Assembly (NCBI GenBank): GCA_046347635.1
Contig: JAXMFT010000020.1
Coordinates: forward strand, 1-16,202
Length of the DNA: 16,202 nucleotides
Source of the DNA: JAGVSZ01 sp019137045
Lineage (GTDB): Bacteria > Pseudomonadota > Gammaproteobacteria > Burkholderiales > SG8-39
Direction: 5' to 3'
This document shows, in pieces, positions 1-5,284 of the stretch. A program made the translations under genes and the position numbers. Every line of letters begins with the position of its first letter. The stretch's first letter is position 1. The notes beneath the pieces are model-generated. The model was not told where the DNA came from and searched no databases. It saw only the letters and a program-made list of their open reading frames with translations.

Positions 1-328
1 GCGCGATGCCGGTGCCGATCACGGTGAACAGCCCGAGCCCGATCGCGTCGGGAATCAGGAACAGATCGGCCGGCAGCCGCACGACGCGCGCAACCGCGAA
101 CGTCGCGACCCCGGCGAACAGGGCGGCGAAGAGGTAGGCCTGGTCGGCGATCCAGAAGACCAGCCGGTCGAGCAGCAGGTCGCGGACCGTGCCGCCGCCG
201 AGCGCCGCGGTGAGCGCCACCAGCACCATGCCGAAGAGATCGATCGGCTTCCTCCCCGCCTCCAGCACGCCGGTCGTGGCGGTCACCGCCACCGCCGCCA
301 TCCCCACCCAGTAACTCAGCCCGTCCAT
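1..328 (-). CDS. TRIC/YicG-family membrane channel protein, partial (3' end outside window)
   Basis: The first 109 residues of a polytopic inner-membrane protein of the TRIC / UPF0126 family, related to E. coli YicG. What is visible: a hydrophobic N-terminal helix followed by TTGVLEAGRKPIDLFG, which closely parallels the YicG start, then the family glycine motif GGGTVRD (residues 44-50), a second hydrophobic stretch (about 65-82) and a third (about 90-109) ending in a Gly-rich turn. Family members are about 200 residues with two internal repeats, so roughly half is present. ATG at 328 was chosen because it gives the usual short N-terminus. An in-frame ATG at 358 would add an Arg-rich MRTSRRRTRA leader. 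Relatives conduct cations or have been linked to glycine uptake; the substrate cannot be read here. It is divergent from the CoA-transferase gene, with about 50-80 bp between starts. Confidence 0.85.
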   Translation of the reverse strand, partial: MDGLSYWVGMAAVAVTATTGVLEAGRKPIDLFGMVLVALTAALGGGTVRDLLLDRLVFWIADQAYLFAALFAGVATFAVARVVRLPADLFLIPDAIGLGLFTVIGTGIA

Positions 329-396
329 CGCCCGCGTCCGCCGCCGTGAGGTGCGCATCGTAGCCGCGCCGGCGTTTCCGGTTTTGCGCCGCGCGC

Positions 397-402
397 TTTA
401 AC
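397..402 (+). promoter_or_regulatory. -10-like hexamer just upstream of the CoA-transferase gene
   Basis: TTTAAC is an AT-rich island in very GC-rich DNA, ending 8 nt before the ATG at 411. A TTTCCG at 375-380 lies 16 nt upstream as a weak -35 candidate. If used, transcription would start within a few bases of the start codon, giving a nearly leaderless mRNA. This is a motif match only. Confidence 0.3.
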
Positions 403-410
403 ATGCGGGG

Positions 411-1574
411 ATGGAGCCGCTCGCGGGCATCCGCGTCATCGAGTTCTGCCAGATCGCCGCCGGCCCGTTCTGCGGGATGCTGCTCGCCGATGAGGGCGCG
501 GACGTGATCAAGGTCGAGTCGCCCGAGGGCGACGGCATGCGCAACTGGCCGCCGCTCACGCGCCCCGCGTCCGATGCGGCGGCGCCGGGTGACTCGGAGA
601 ATTTCGCGTCGGTGAACCGCAACAAGCGCTCGGTCGTGCTGAACCTCAAGGACCCGGTCGACCTCGCCGCCGCCCGCGCGCTGTGCCTCGCCGCCGACGT
701 CGTGATCGAGAACTTCCGCCCCGGCGTGATGCAGCGGCTGGGGCTCGGGCACGAGTCCCTCGTCCGGGACAATCCCGCGCTCGTCTACTGCTCGATTTCC
801 GCGTTCGGTCAGGAGGGACCGCGGGCGCAGGAGGGCGGCTTCGACGTCACGCTGCAGGCGATCGGCGGGGTCATGAGCGTCACCGGCGAGCCGGGCGGCG
901 CGCCGGTGAAGTCGGGCGTCCCGCTCACCGACTTCGCCGCGGGGCTGTACGCGGCTTACGCGATCGCCGCCGCGCTCCGGCGCGTCGCGGCGACCGGCGC
1001 AGGCGCACACATCGACGTCCCGATGCTCGGGACGACGCTCGCGATCGCGGCGCTCCAGACCTCGGAGTACTTCGGCAACGGCCGCGACCCGGTCAAGCTC
1101 GGCTCCGCGCATCCGCGCAACGCGCCGTACCAGGCGTTCCGGGCGCAGGACGGATACTTCGTGCTGGCGGCGGGCAACGACGATCTCTATCGCCGCGCGT
1201 GCGCGGGCATCGGTCGCCCCGAGCTCGCCGACGACCCGCGCTTCGCGACCACCGCGCTGCGGGCGCGCAACCAGGCCGAGCTGAAGGCGCTGCTCGAGCG
1301 CGAGTTCGCGCGCGCCGGCGCGGAGGAGTGGCTCGCGGTCATGCGCCGCCAGGGCGTGCCGTGCGCGCCGATCAACACGTATTCCGCCGCGCTCGCCGAC
1401 CCGCAGGTCGCCCATTACGGCTGGGTGCAGCCGCTCGAGCTCGCGAACGGCGCGCGCACGCGCACGTTCGGCTCGCCGCTCGGGCGCGCCGGACCCGTGC
1501 GCCGTCGGCCGCCCGCGCTCGGCGCGCACCCGGCCGCGGGGCGGGCCGAGCTCGGCATCAGGAGGACCGCATGA
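411..1574 (+). CDS. Family III (CaiB/BaiF) CoA-transferase, possibly succinyl-CoA:3-sulfinopropionate CoA-transferase
   Basis: A 387-residue family III CoA-transferase, a normal length for the family. These enzymes move CoA between acyl-CoA and a free carboxylate through an aspartyl-CoA anhydride. Visible signatures are the N-terminal LAGIRVIEF and ADEGADVIKVE segments, the VNRNKRSVVLNLK block, the ENFRPGVMQRLG block, and the catalytic-Asp context GVPLTDFAAGLYAA, with the likely nucleophile at D174. The C-terminus has the usual PPALGAH...AELG tail. The stop overlaps the ATG of the downstream thiol dioxygenase gene (ATGA at 1571-1574), so the two are almost certainly co-translated. A family III enzyme (Act) is known to activate 3-sulfinopropionate in Variovorax, so the neighbour suggests this substrate. 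That is inference: family III members cannot be assigned a substrate from motifs alone, and oxalate, carnitine or arylsuccinate-type roles are not excluded. Confidence 0.9.
   Translation: MEPLAGIRVIEFCQIAAGPFCGMLLADEGADVIKVESPEGDGMRNWPPLTRPASDAAAPGDSENFASVNRNKRSVVLNLKDPVDLAAARALCLAADVVIENFRPGVMQRLGLGHESLVRDNPALVYCSISAFGQEGPRAQEGGFDVTLQAIGGVMSVTGEPGGAPVKSGVPLTDFAAGLYAAYAIAAALRRVAATGAGAHIDVPMLGTTLAIAALQTSEYFGNGRDPVKLGSAHPRNAPYQAFRAQDGYFVLAAGNDDLYRRACAGIGRPELADDPRFATTALRARNQAELKALLEREFARAGAEEWLAVMRRQGVPCAPINTYSAALADPQVAHYGWVQPLELANGARTRTFGSPLGRAGPVRRRPPALGAHPAAGRAELGIRRTA
1560..1565 (+). promoter_or_regulatory. Strong Shine-Dalgarno for the thiol dioxygenase
   Basis: A perfect AGGAGG lies 5 nt before the ATG at 1571, inside the end of the CoA-transferase gene. 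It fixes the dioxygenase start and supports translation of the overlapping pair from one mRNA. Confidence 0.8.
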
Positions 1575-2182
1575 GCAATCCGCAGCGCTTCGGCGCCTTC
1601 ATCGCTGCGTTCTCGGCGCTCGTCGACGCGGACGGCGCCGACGAGCGCAGGATCTTCGACGCGGGCGGCAAGCTGCTCGCGGACCTGGTGCGCCACGACG
1701 ACTGGCTGCCCGAGGCGTTCGCGCGCCCCGGCGCCGACTCCTATCGCCAGTACCTGCTCTACCGCGATCCGCGCGCGCGCTTCTCCGTGGTGAGCTTCGT
1801 CTGGGGACCGGGCCAGCGCACGCCGATCCACGACCACACCGTGTGGGGCATGGTGGGCGTGATGCGCGGCGAGGAGCGCTGCGAAGAGTACGACGTGCCC
1901 ACGCCCGGCCGGCCGATGACCCCGCGCGGCAGCCACCCGGTGCGCCCCGGCGAGGTCGACTTCGTCTCGCCGCGCGTGGGCGACATCCACGTCGTCTCCA
2001 ACGCCCTGCCCGACCGGCCGTCGATCAGCATCCACGTGTACGGCGCCGACATCGGCGCGGTGAGCCGTCACGTGTACGACCCGGCCACCGGCGCGCCGCA
2101 GGCGTTCGTGTCCGGCTATCACGACGCGGCGCAGCCCGGCTTCTGGGACCGCCCGGCCGGGACGCGCGCACCGGGGGGATGA
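1571..2182 (+). CDS. Thiol dioxygenase, 3-mercaptopropionate dioxygenase (Gln) type
   Basis: A 203-residue cupin of the cysteine dioxygenase family: a non-heme Fe(II) enzyme that adds O2 to a thiol to make a sulfinate. The iron ligands are H87 and H89 (TPIHDHTVW) and H140 (GDIHVVSN). The outer-sphere Ser-His-Tyr triad is S153, H155, Y157 in SISIHVYG. The position of the cross-linking cysteine of mammalian CDO is glycine (G93), so there is no Cys-Tyr cofactor. The position of the cysteine-carboxylate-binding Arg appears to be Gln (Q60 in YRQYLL), and R166 matches the second-sphere Arg of mercaptopropionate dioxygenases. From memory, FSVVSFVWGPGQ and the YGADIGAV segment match Pseudomonas 3MDO very closely. 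Expected product from 3-mercaptopropionate is 3-sulfinopropionate. Cysteine or cysteamine as main substrate is less likely. It is second in an operon with the CoA-transferase. Confidence 0.88.
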   Translation: MSNPQRFGAFIAAFSALVDADGADERRIFDAGGKLLADLVRHDDWLPEAFARPGADSYRQYLLYRDPRARFSVVSFVWGPGQRTPIHDHTVWGMVGVMRGEERCEEYDVPTPGRPMTPRGSHPVRPGEVDFVSPRVGDIHVVSNALPDRPSISIHVYGADIGAVSRHVYDPATGAPQAFVSGYHDAAQPGFWDRPAGTRAPGG

Positions 2183-2183
2183 T

Positions 2184-2211
2184 GCGCCGCGCGCCGGCCG
2201 GGTAGCGGCGC
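2184..2211. terminator. Inverted repeat between convergent genes, possible bidirectional terminator
   Basis: Two 7-bp perfect arms, GCGCCGC (2184-2190) and GCGGCGC (2205-2211), flank a 14-nt loop in the 50-bp gap between the converging dioxygenase and AhpD-like genes. There is no T tract on either side, so it is not a classical intrinsic terminator. GC-rich inverted repeats are easy to find by chance here. Confidence 0.3.
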
Positions 2212-2232
2212 GTCGAGGCCGGCTTCCCCGCC

Positions 2233-2637
2233 CTACCCGTGCCGCGGCACGAACTGCGGGTCGACCGGCATGCGATAACCCTCGGCGAGCCGGTTGGTCT
2301 CGTTCGCGAGCCCCACCACCGCGAGCAGCTCGGCGTACTGCGCGTCGGTCATGCCCTTGGCGCGCGCGGCCGCGACGTGCGAGTGGATGCAGTACTCGCA
2401 GCCGTTGGTGACGCTCACCGCCACGTAGAGCATTTCCTTCACGAGCGGGTCGAGCGCGCCCGGCGCCATCACCTGCTTCACGTTCTCCCACAGGCGCCGC
2501 ATCGTGGGCGGGTGGGCCGCGAGCGCCTTCCAGAAGTTGTTGACCCAGTCGGTCTTGCGCACCGCCATGATGTCGTCGAAGACCGCGCGCGCCTCCGGCG
2601 CCGCCTCCGCGTACTCGACCATCTTCAGCATCGCCAT
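2233..2637 (-). CDS. Carboxymuconolactone decarboxylase-family protein, AhpD-like
   Basis: A 134-residue all-alpha protein of the CMD/AhpD fold. The central motif is CEYCIHSH, giving the AhpD-like redox pair C80 and C83 with H87 (CxxCxxxH); true muconolactone decarboxylases lack this pair, so a peroxidase or disulfide-reductase-like activity is more likely. The N-terminal MLKMVEYAEAAPEARAVFDD is typical of the alkylhydroperoxidase-like subset. ATG at 2637 is supported by GGAGG 8 nt upstream; a second in-frame ATG is 2 codons downstream. It converges on the dioxygenase operon and diverges from msrB, so it sits beside two thiol/oxidant-related enzymes without sharing a transcript. A direct role with MsrB or MDO is speculation. 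The physiological substrate is unknown. Confidence 0.88.
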   Translation of the reverse strand: MAMLKMVEYAEAAPEARAVFDDIMAVRKTDWVNNFWKALAAHPPTMRRLWENVKQVMAPGALDPLVKEMLYVAVSVTNGCEYCIHSHVAAARAKGMTDAQYAELLAVVGLANETNRLAEGYRMPVDPQFVPRHG

Positions 2638-2665
2638 CGCCGTTTCCTCCGTGCATCCGTTCGGC

Positions 2666-2672
2666 TATTGTA
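2666..2672. promoter_or_regulatory. AT-rich -10-like element in the divergent AhpD-like / msrB gap
   Basis: TATTGTA can be read as TATTGT (plus strand, towards msrB, 74 nt before its ATG) or TACAAT (minus strand, 29 nt before the AhpD-like ATG). It is the only clearly AT-rich spot in the 108-bp divergent gap. The minus-strand reading would give a leader of about 20-25 nt containing the GGAGG. No convincing -35 was seen for either direction. Confidence 0.35.
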
Positions 2673-2745
2673 TGCGTACGAGGTGCGCGGGCCGCGCAAG
2701 GAAAGCGCCTTGCGCGCGACCAACGCCTGCGACCAGGAGACGACC

Positions 2746-3153
2746 ATGGACGACAAGACCGCCGCCAAGATCGTGAAGACCGACGCGGAGTGGCGCAGGC
2801 AGCTGACCGACGAGCAGTATCGCGTCGCGCGCAAGCACGGCACCGAGCGCGCCTTCAGCGGGCGCTACTGGGACCACCACGAGCAGGGCATGTACCGCTG
2901 CGTGGGCTGCGGCGCGCCGCTCTTCAGCTCGGCGCACAAGTTCGACTCGGGCACCGGCTGGCCGTCGTACTGGCAGCCCGCCGCCCCGGAGGCGGTCGAG
3001 ACGCAGGAGGACGCGAGCTTCTTCATGCGCCGGACCGAGGTGCACTGCGCGCGCTGCGACGCCCACCTCGGCCACGTGTTCGAGGACGGGCCGCAGCCGA
3101 CCGGGCTGCGCTACTGCATCAACTCCGCCTCGCTCGAGTTCGACAAGGGCTGA
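2746..3153 (+). CDS. msrB: Peptide-methionine (R)-S-oxide reductase MsrB
   Basis: A 135-residue cytosolic MsrB, which reduces methionine-R-sulfoxide in oxidised proteins using thioredoxin. Full-length single domain. The structural zinc site is two CxxC pairs: C52/C55 (RCVGCGAPLF) and C101/C104 (HCARCDAHLGHVF). The substrate-pocket motif FDSGTGWPSYW is at residues 66-76. The catalytic cysteine is C124 in RYCINSASLEF. No signal peptide is present. ATG at 2746 follows AGGAGA with a 5-nt gap; the longer upstream open frame has no support. It heads a plus-strand run with yciB, the BolA-family gene and the parvulin, a gene order I recall from other betaproteobacteria. A 91-bp gap with a -10-like hexamer before yciB means msrB may be transcribed separately. 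Confidence 0.96.
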   Translation: MDDKTAAKIVKTDAEWRRQLTDEQYRVARKHGTERAFSGRYWDHHEQGMYRCVGCGAPLFSSAHKFDSGTGWPSYWQPAAPEAVETQEDASFFMRRTEVHCARCDAHLGHVFEDGPQPTGLRYCINSASLEFDKG

Positions 3154-3229
3154 GCGCGCTCGCCGCCGGACGGCGGGCGGGGGCGGACGGCCGGCACGCG
3201 GCGCGGCGCCCGGGGGCTGGCGTCCGTGG

Positions 3230-3235
3230 GATAAT
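3230..3235 (+). promoter_or_regulatory. -10-like GATAAT immediately upstream of yciB
   Basis: GATAAT matches five of six bases of the sigma-70 -10 consensus and ends 9 nt before the ATG at 3245. No Shine-Dalgarno is visible in the intervening CCGC-rich bases. A start point 6-7 nt downstream would give an essentially leaderless yciB mRNA. No good -35 was found. Confidence 0.4.
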
Positions 3236-3244
3236 GCCGCCCGC

Positions 3245-3778
3245 ATGAAGTTCCTCTTCGACCTCTTCCCGGTCATCCTTTTCTTCGCCGCCTTCAAGCT
3301 CGCCGACATCTACGTCGCGACCGGCGTCGCGATCGCGGCGACGATCGCGCAGGTGGCCTGGCTCAAGCTGCGCGGCCGCAAGGTCGACACCATGCTCTGG
3401 GCGAGCCTCGCGATCATCGTCGTGTTCGGGGGCGCGACGCTCGCCCTGCACGACGAGACCTTCATCAAGTGGAAGCCGACGATCCTCTACTGGCTCTTCG
3501 CCGCGGTGCTCGCGGGCGGGGAGCTCTTCCTGCGGCGCAACCTGATCCGCACCCTCCTCGGCGAGCAACTGCAGCTCCCCGATCGCGCCTGGCGCACGCT
3601 CAACCGCAGCTGGACGGGCTTCTTCGCGTTCATGGGCGCGGCGAACCTGTTCGTCGCCTACCGCTTCTCCACCGACGCCTGGGTCAACTTCAAGCTCTTC
3701 GGCGGCATCGGCCTGATGCTGCTGTTCGTGCTCGCCCAGAGCATGTTCCTCGCGAAGTACGTCGAGGAGAAACCCTGA
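3245..3778 (+). CDS. yciB: Inner-membrane septation protein A family (YciB)
   Basis: A 177-residue polytopic inner-membrane protein of the YciB / intracellular septation protein A family, linked to envelope biogenesis and cell elongation or septation. Family hallmarks are the N-terminal FDLFPVILFFAAFK, the central TFIKWKPTILYWLFA (residues 72-86), and LNRSWTGFFAFMGAANLFVA (119-138). Hydrophobic segments lie near residues 5-19, 21-40, 49-68, 77-95, 124-140 and 150-170, giving five or six membrane passes. Length is normal. The stop at 3776-3778 is 2 nt before the GTG proposed for the BolA-family gene, so the two are coupled. The start has no Shine-Dalgarno but lies just after a GATAAT hexamer. 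Confidence 0.94.
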   Translation: MKFLFDLFPVILFFAAFKLADIYVATGVAIAATIAQVAWLKLRGRKVDTMLWASLAIIVVFGGATLALHDETFIKWKPTILYWLFAAVLAGGELFLRRNLIRTLLGEQLQLPDRAWRTLNRSWTGFFAFMGAANLFVAYRFSTDAWVNFKLFGGIGLMLLFVLAQSMFLAKYVEEKP

Positions 3779-3780
3779 GC

Positions 3781-4080
3781 GTGCTGGCGGACACGATCCG
3801 GGCGCGGCTCGCCGCGCTCGACCCGGTACGCGTCGAGCTCGTCGACGAGAGCGCGCTGCACGCGGGGCACGCGGGCGCGCGCGGGGGCGGCGGGCACTTC
3901 CGCCTGACCATCGTCTCGCCCCGCTTCCGCAACGAATCCACCCTCGCGCGGCACCGGCTCGTCTACGCGGCGCTCGGCCCGCTGATGCGGCGCGAGATCC
4001 ACGCCCTCGCGATCGACGCGCTCGCGCCCGACGAGGCCGCAGCCGTCACCCCTCCTCCCTCCAGAAAGGAATCCGCATGA
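3781..4080 (+). CDS. BolA-family protein (GTG start)
   Basis: A 99-residue BolA-family protein. BolA proteins bind monothiol glutaredoxins through a shared [2Fe-2S] cluster, and some act as transcription regulators of envelope and morphology genes. The signature is very clear: VELVDESALHAGHAG (residues 18-32), GGGGHFRLTIVSPRF (35-49), LARHRLVYAALGPLM (55-69) and IHALAIDAL. The conserved HxGHAG and RHR blocks are intact. The start is GTG at 3781, right after the yciB stop; no ATG precedes the domain in frame, and GAGGAG lies 11 nt upstream in the yciB end. Its own stop overlaps the parvulin ATG (ATGA at 4077-4080). The 15-residue C-terminal tail is low-complexity. A septation protein on one side and an envelope foldase on the other fit a shared envelope/stress role, which is inference. 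Confidence 0.93.
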   Translation: MLADTIRARLAALDPVRVELVDESALHAGHAGARGGGGHFRLTIVSPRFRNESTLARHRLVYAALGPLMRREIHALAIDALAPDEAAAVTPPPSRKESA

Positions 4081-4892
4081 GTTCCGCGTTCCCCCGACTC
4101 GCCTGCGCCGCGCTCGTCGCGCTGGGCGTCTTCGCCCAGCCCGCAGCGGCCCAGGACAAGGCCGACAAGAGCGGCGCCGCGGCCCGCGTCGCGACCGTCA
4201 ACGGCGTCGCGATCCCGAAGTCGCGCGTCGACATCGTCGTGCGCGCGCAGGCGCAGCGCGGCGTTCCCGACAGCGAGGGGCTGCGCAACGAGATCAAGGA
4301 GCAGCTCATCGTGCGCGAAATCGTCGCGCAGGAGGCGACGAAGAAGGGGCTCGCGAAGCGGCCCGACGTCGTGGCCCAGACGGAGCTCTCCCGCCAGGAG
4401 GTGCTCTGGAGCGCCTACATCGCGGACTTCATCAAGAACACCCCGGTCAGCGACGCGCAGGTCAAGGCCGAGTACGAGCGCGTCAAGGCCCAGCGCGGCG
4501 ACAAGGAGTACAAGGCGCGCCACATCCTGGTCGAGAAGGAGGACGAGGCGAAGCAGGTCGTCGCCGACCTCAGGAAGGGGCGCAAGTTCGAGGAGCTCGC
4601 CAAGCAGTCGAAGGACCCCGGGTCGAAGGACCGCGGCGGCGAGCTCGACTGGAACGCGCCGGGGGGATACGTCAAGCCGTTCGCCGACGCGCTGACGAAA
4701 CTCCAGAAGGGCAAGTACACCGAGGTCCCGGTGCAGACCCAGTTCGGGTGGCACGTCATCCTGCTCGAGGACGTGCGCGACGCCAAGTTCCCGACCCTGG
4801 AAGAGGCCAAGCCGCAGATCGCGCAGGCGCTCCAGCAGCAGCAGTTCGCGAAGCAGATCCAGGACCTGCGCGCGAAGGCGAAGGTGGAGTAG
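4077..4892 (+). CDS. Periplasmic parvulin-type peptidyl-prolyl cis-trans isomerase
   Basis: A 271-residue secreted foldase of the PpiC/SurA/PrsA type. Residues 1-25 are a signal peptide: short basic start, hydrophobic LACAALVALGVFA core, and an AAA cleavage site before QDK. Residues 37-130 form a SurA-like N-terminal helical region (VATVNGVAIPKSRVD). The parvulin domain spans about 145-235: YKARHILVEKEDEAK, FEELAKQSKDPGSKDRGGEL, GGYVKPFADALTKLQKGKY and TQFGWHVILLED. The C-terminal 35 residues are charged and helical. It probably helps fold outer-membrane or periplasmic proteins. AAGGA ends 6 nt before the ATG, which overlaps the stop of the BolA-family gene. The stop lies 21 bp from the end of the convergent NifU-like gene. 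Confidence 0.94.
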   Translation: MSSAFPRLACAALVALGVFAQPAAAQDKADKSGAAARVATVNGVAIPKSRVDIVVRAQAQRGVPDSEGLRNEIKEQLIVREIVAQEATKKGLAKRPDVVAQTELSRQEVLWSAYIADFIKNTPVSDAQVKAEYERVKAQRGDKEYKARHILVEKEDEAKQVVADLRKGRKFEELAKQSKDPGSKDRGGELDWNAPGGYVKPFADALTKLQKGKYTEVPVQTQFGWHVILLEDVRDAKFPTLEEAKPQIAQALQQQQFAKQIQDLRAKAKVE

Positions 4893-4896
4893 TCGC

Positions 4897-4914
4897 GCGC
4901 CGCCGGGGCGGCGC
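4897..4914. terminator. GC-rich hairpin between convergent genes
   Basis: A perfect inverted repeat: GCGCCGCC (4897-4904), two-base centre, GGCGGCGC (4907-4914). It fills the 21-bp gap between the parvulin stop and the NifU-like stop, reaching the last base of the latter. It could end transcripts from both sides, but no T tract follows on either strand. Confidence 0.45.
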
Positions 4915-5284
4915 TAGAACCCGCTCTCGACCTTCCGGATCGCGGGCAGCGCGCGCGCACCAGCCGCTCCACGACCTGCTTGAGGTCGAGCGGCCCGCGC
5001 GGGCATCCGGCGCAGGCACCGGTCATCCGCACCCGCAGCACGCCCGCCGCGAGCGACACGAACTCGAGATCGCCGCCGTCCCGCTGCAGGATCCGGCGCG
5101 CCTCGTCCACCACCGCGCGCGCCGCCGCCTCGGTCGGCGGCGGCCCCTCGCCGCCCGCGTGCGTGGCTTCGAGCTCCCGCTTGAGCTGCGCCTGCGCGCG
5201 CGAGAGGCGCAGCGCGGCGACCGGGTCGGTCTCGTACAGCGCGTCGAGCTCGGCCTCGGTGTAGAACGGCGCGTCGAGCTTCAC
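4914..5284 (-). CDS. NifU-like C-terminal domain protein with apparent frameshift near its end
   Basis: A NifU C-terminal domain protein of about 122 residues if corrected. Such domains carry or transfer Fe-S clusters. Residues 51-110 hold the domain: AARAVVDEARRILQRDGGDL, then VRMTGACAGCPRGPLDLK with the cluster cysteines C91 and C94. An uncommon N-terminal extension of about 50 residues (FYTEAELDALYETDP, then LSRAQAQLKREL) precedes it. GTG at 5284 is preferred because it forms a GTGA overlap with the purL stop; an in-frame ATG at 5293 is the alternative. The frame does not close as given: after LVRA it passes through a GC run and stays open antisense through the parvulin gene to 4415. Removing one GC unit at 4949-4958 restores the family-like ending LPAIRKVESGF and a TAG at 4916-4914. 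A sequence error or a real mutation would both explain it. Confidence 0.8.

Noticed and set aside
683..2182. A 499-codon frame spanning the CoA-transferase gene in a different frame
   Set aside because: Only its end (from 1571) is real, as the thiol dioxygenase. The upstream part is Arg-rich shadow of the CoA-transferase, so no fusion protein is proposed.
2239..3153. A longer version of MsrB starting at 2239
   Set aside because: The extra N-terminus is antisense to the AhpD-like gene and without motifs; the ATG at 2746 has a good Shine-Dalgarno and gives normal MsrB length.
3163..3176. Small hairpin after msrB (CCGCC / GGCGG)
   Set aside because: A 5-bp stem without a T tract in sequence of this G+C content is not distinguishable from chance.
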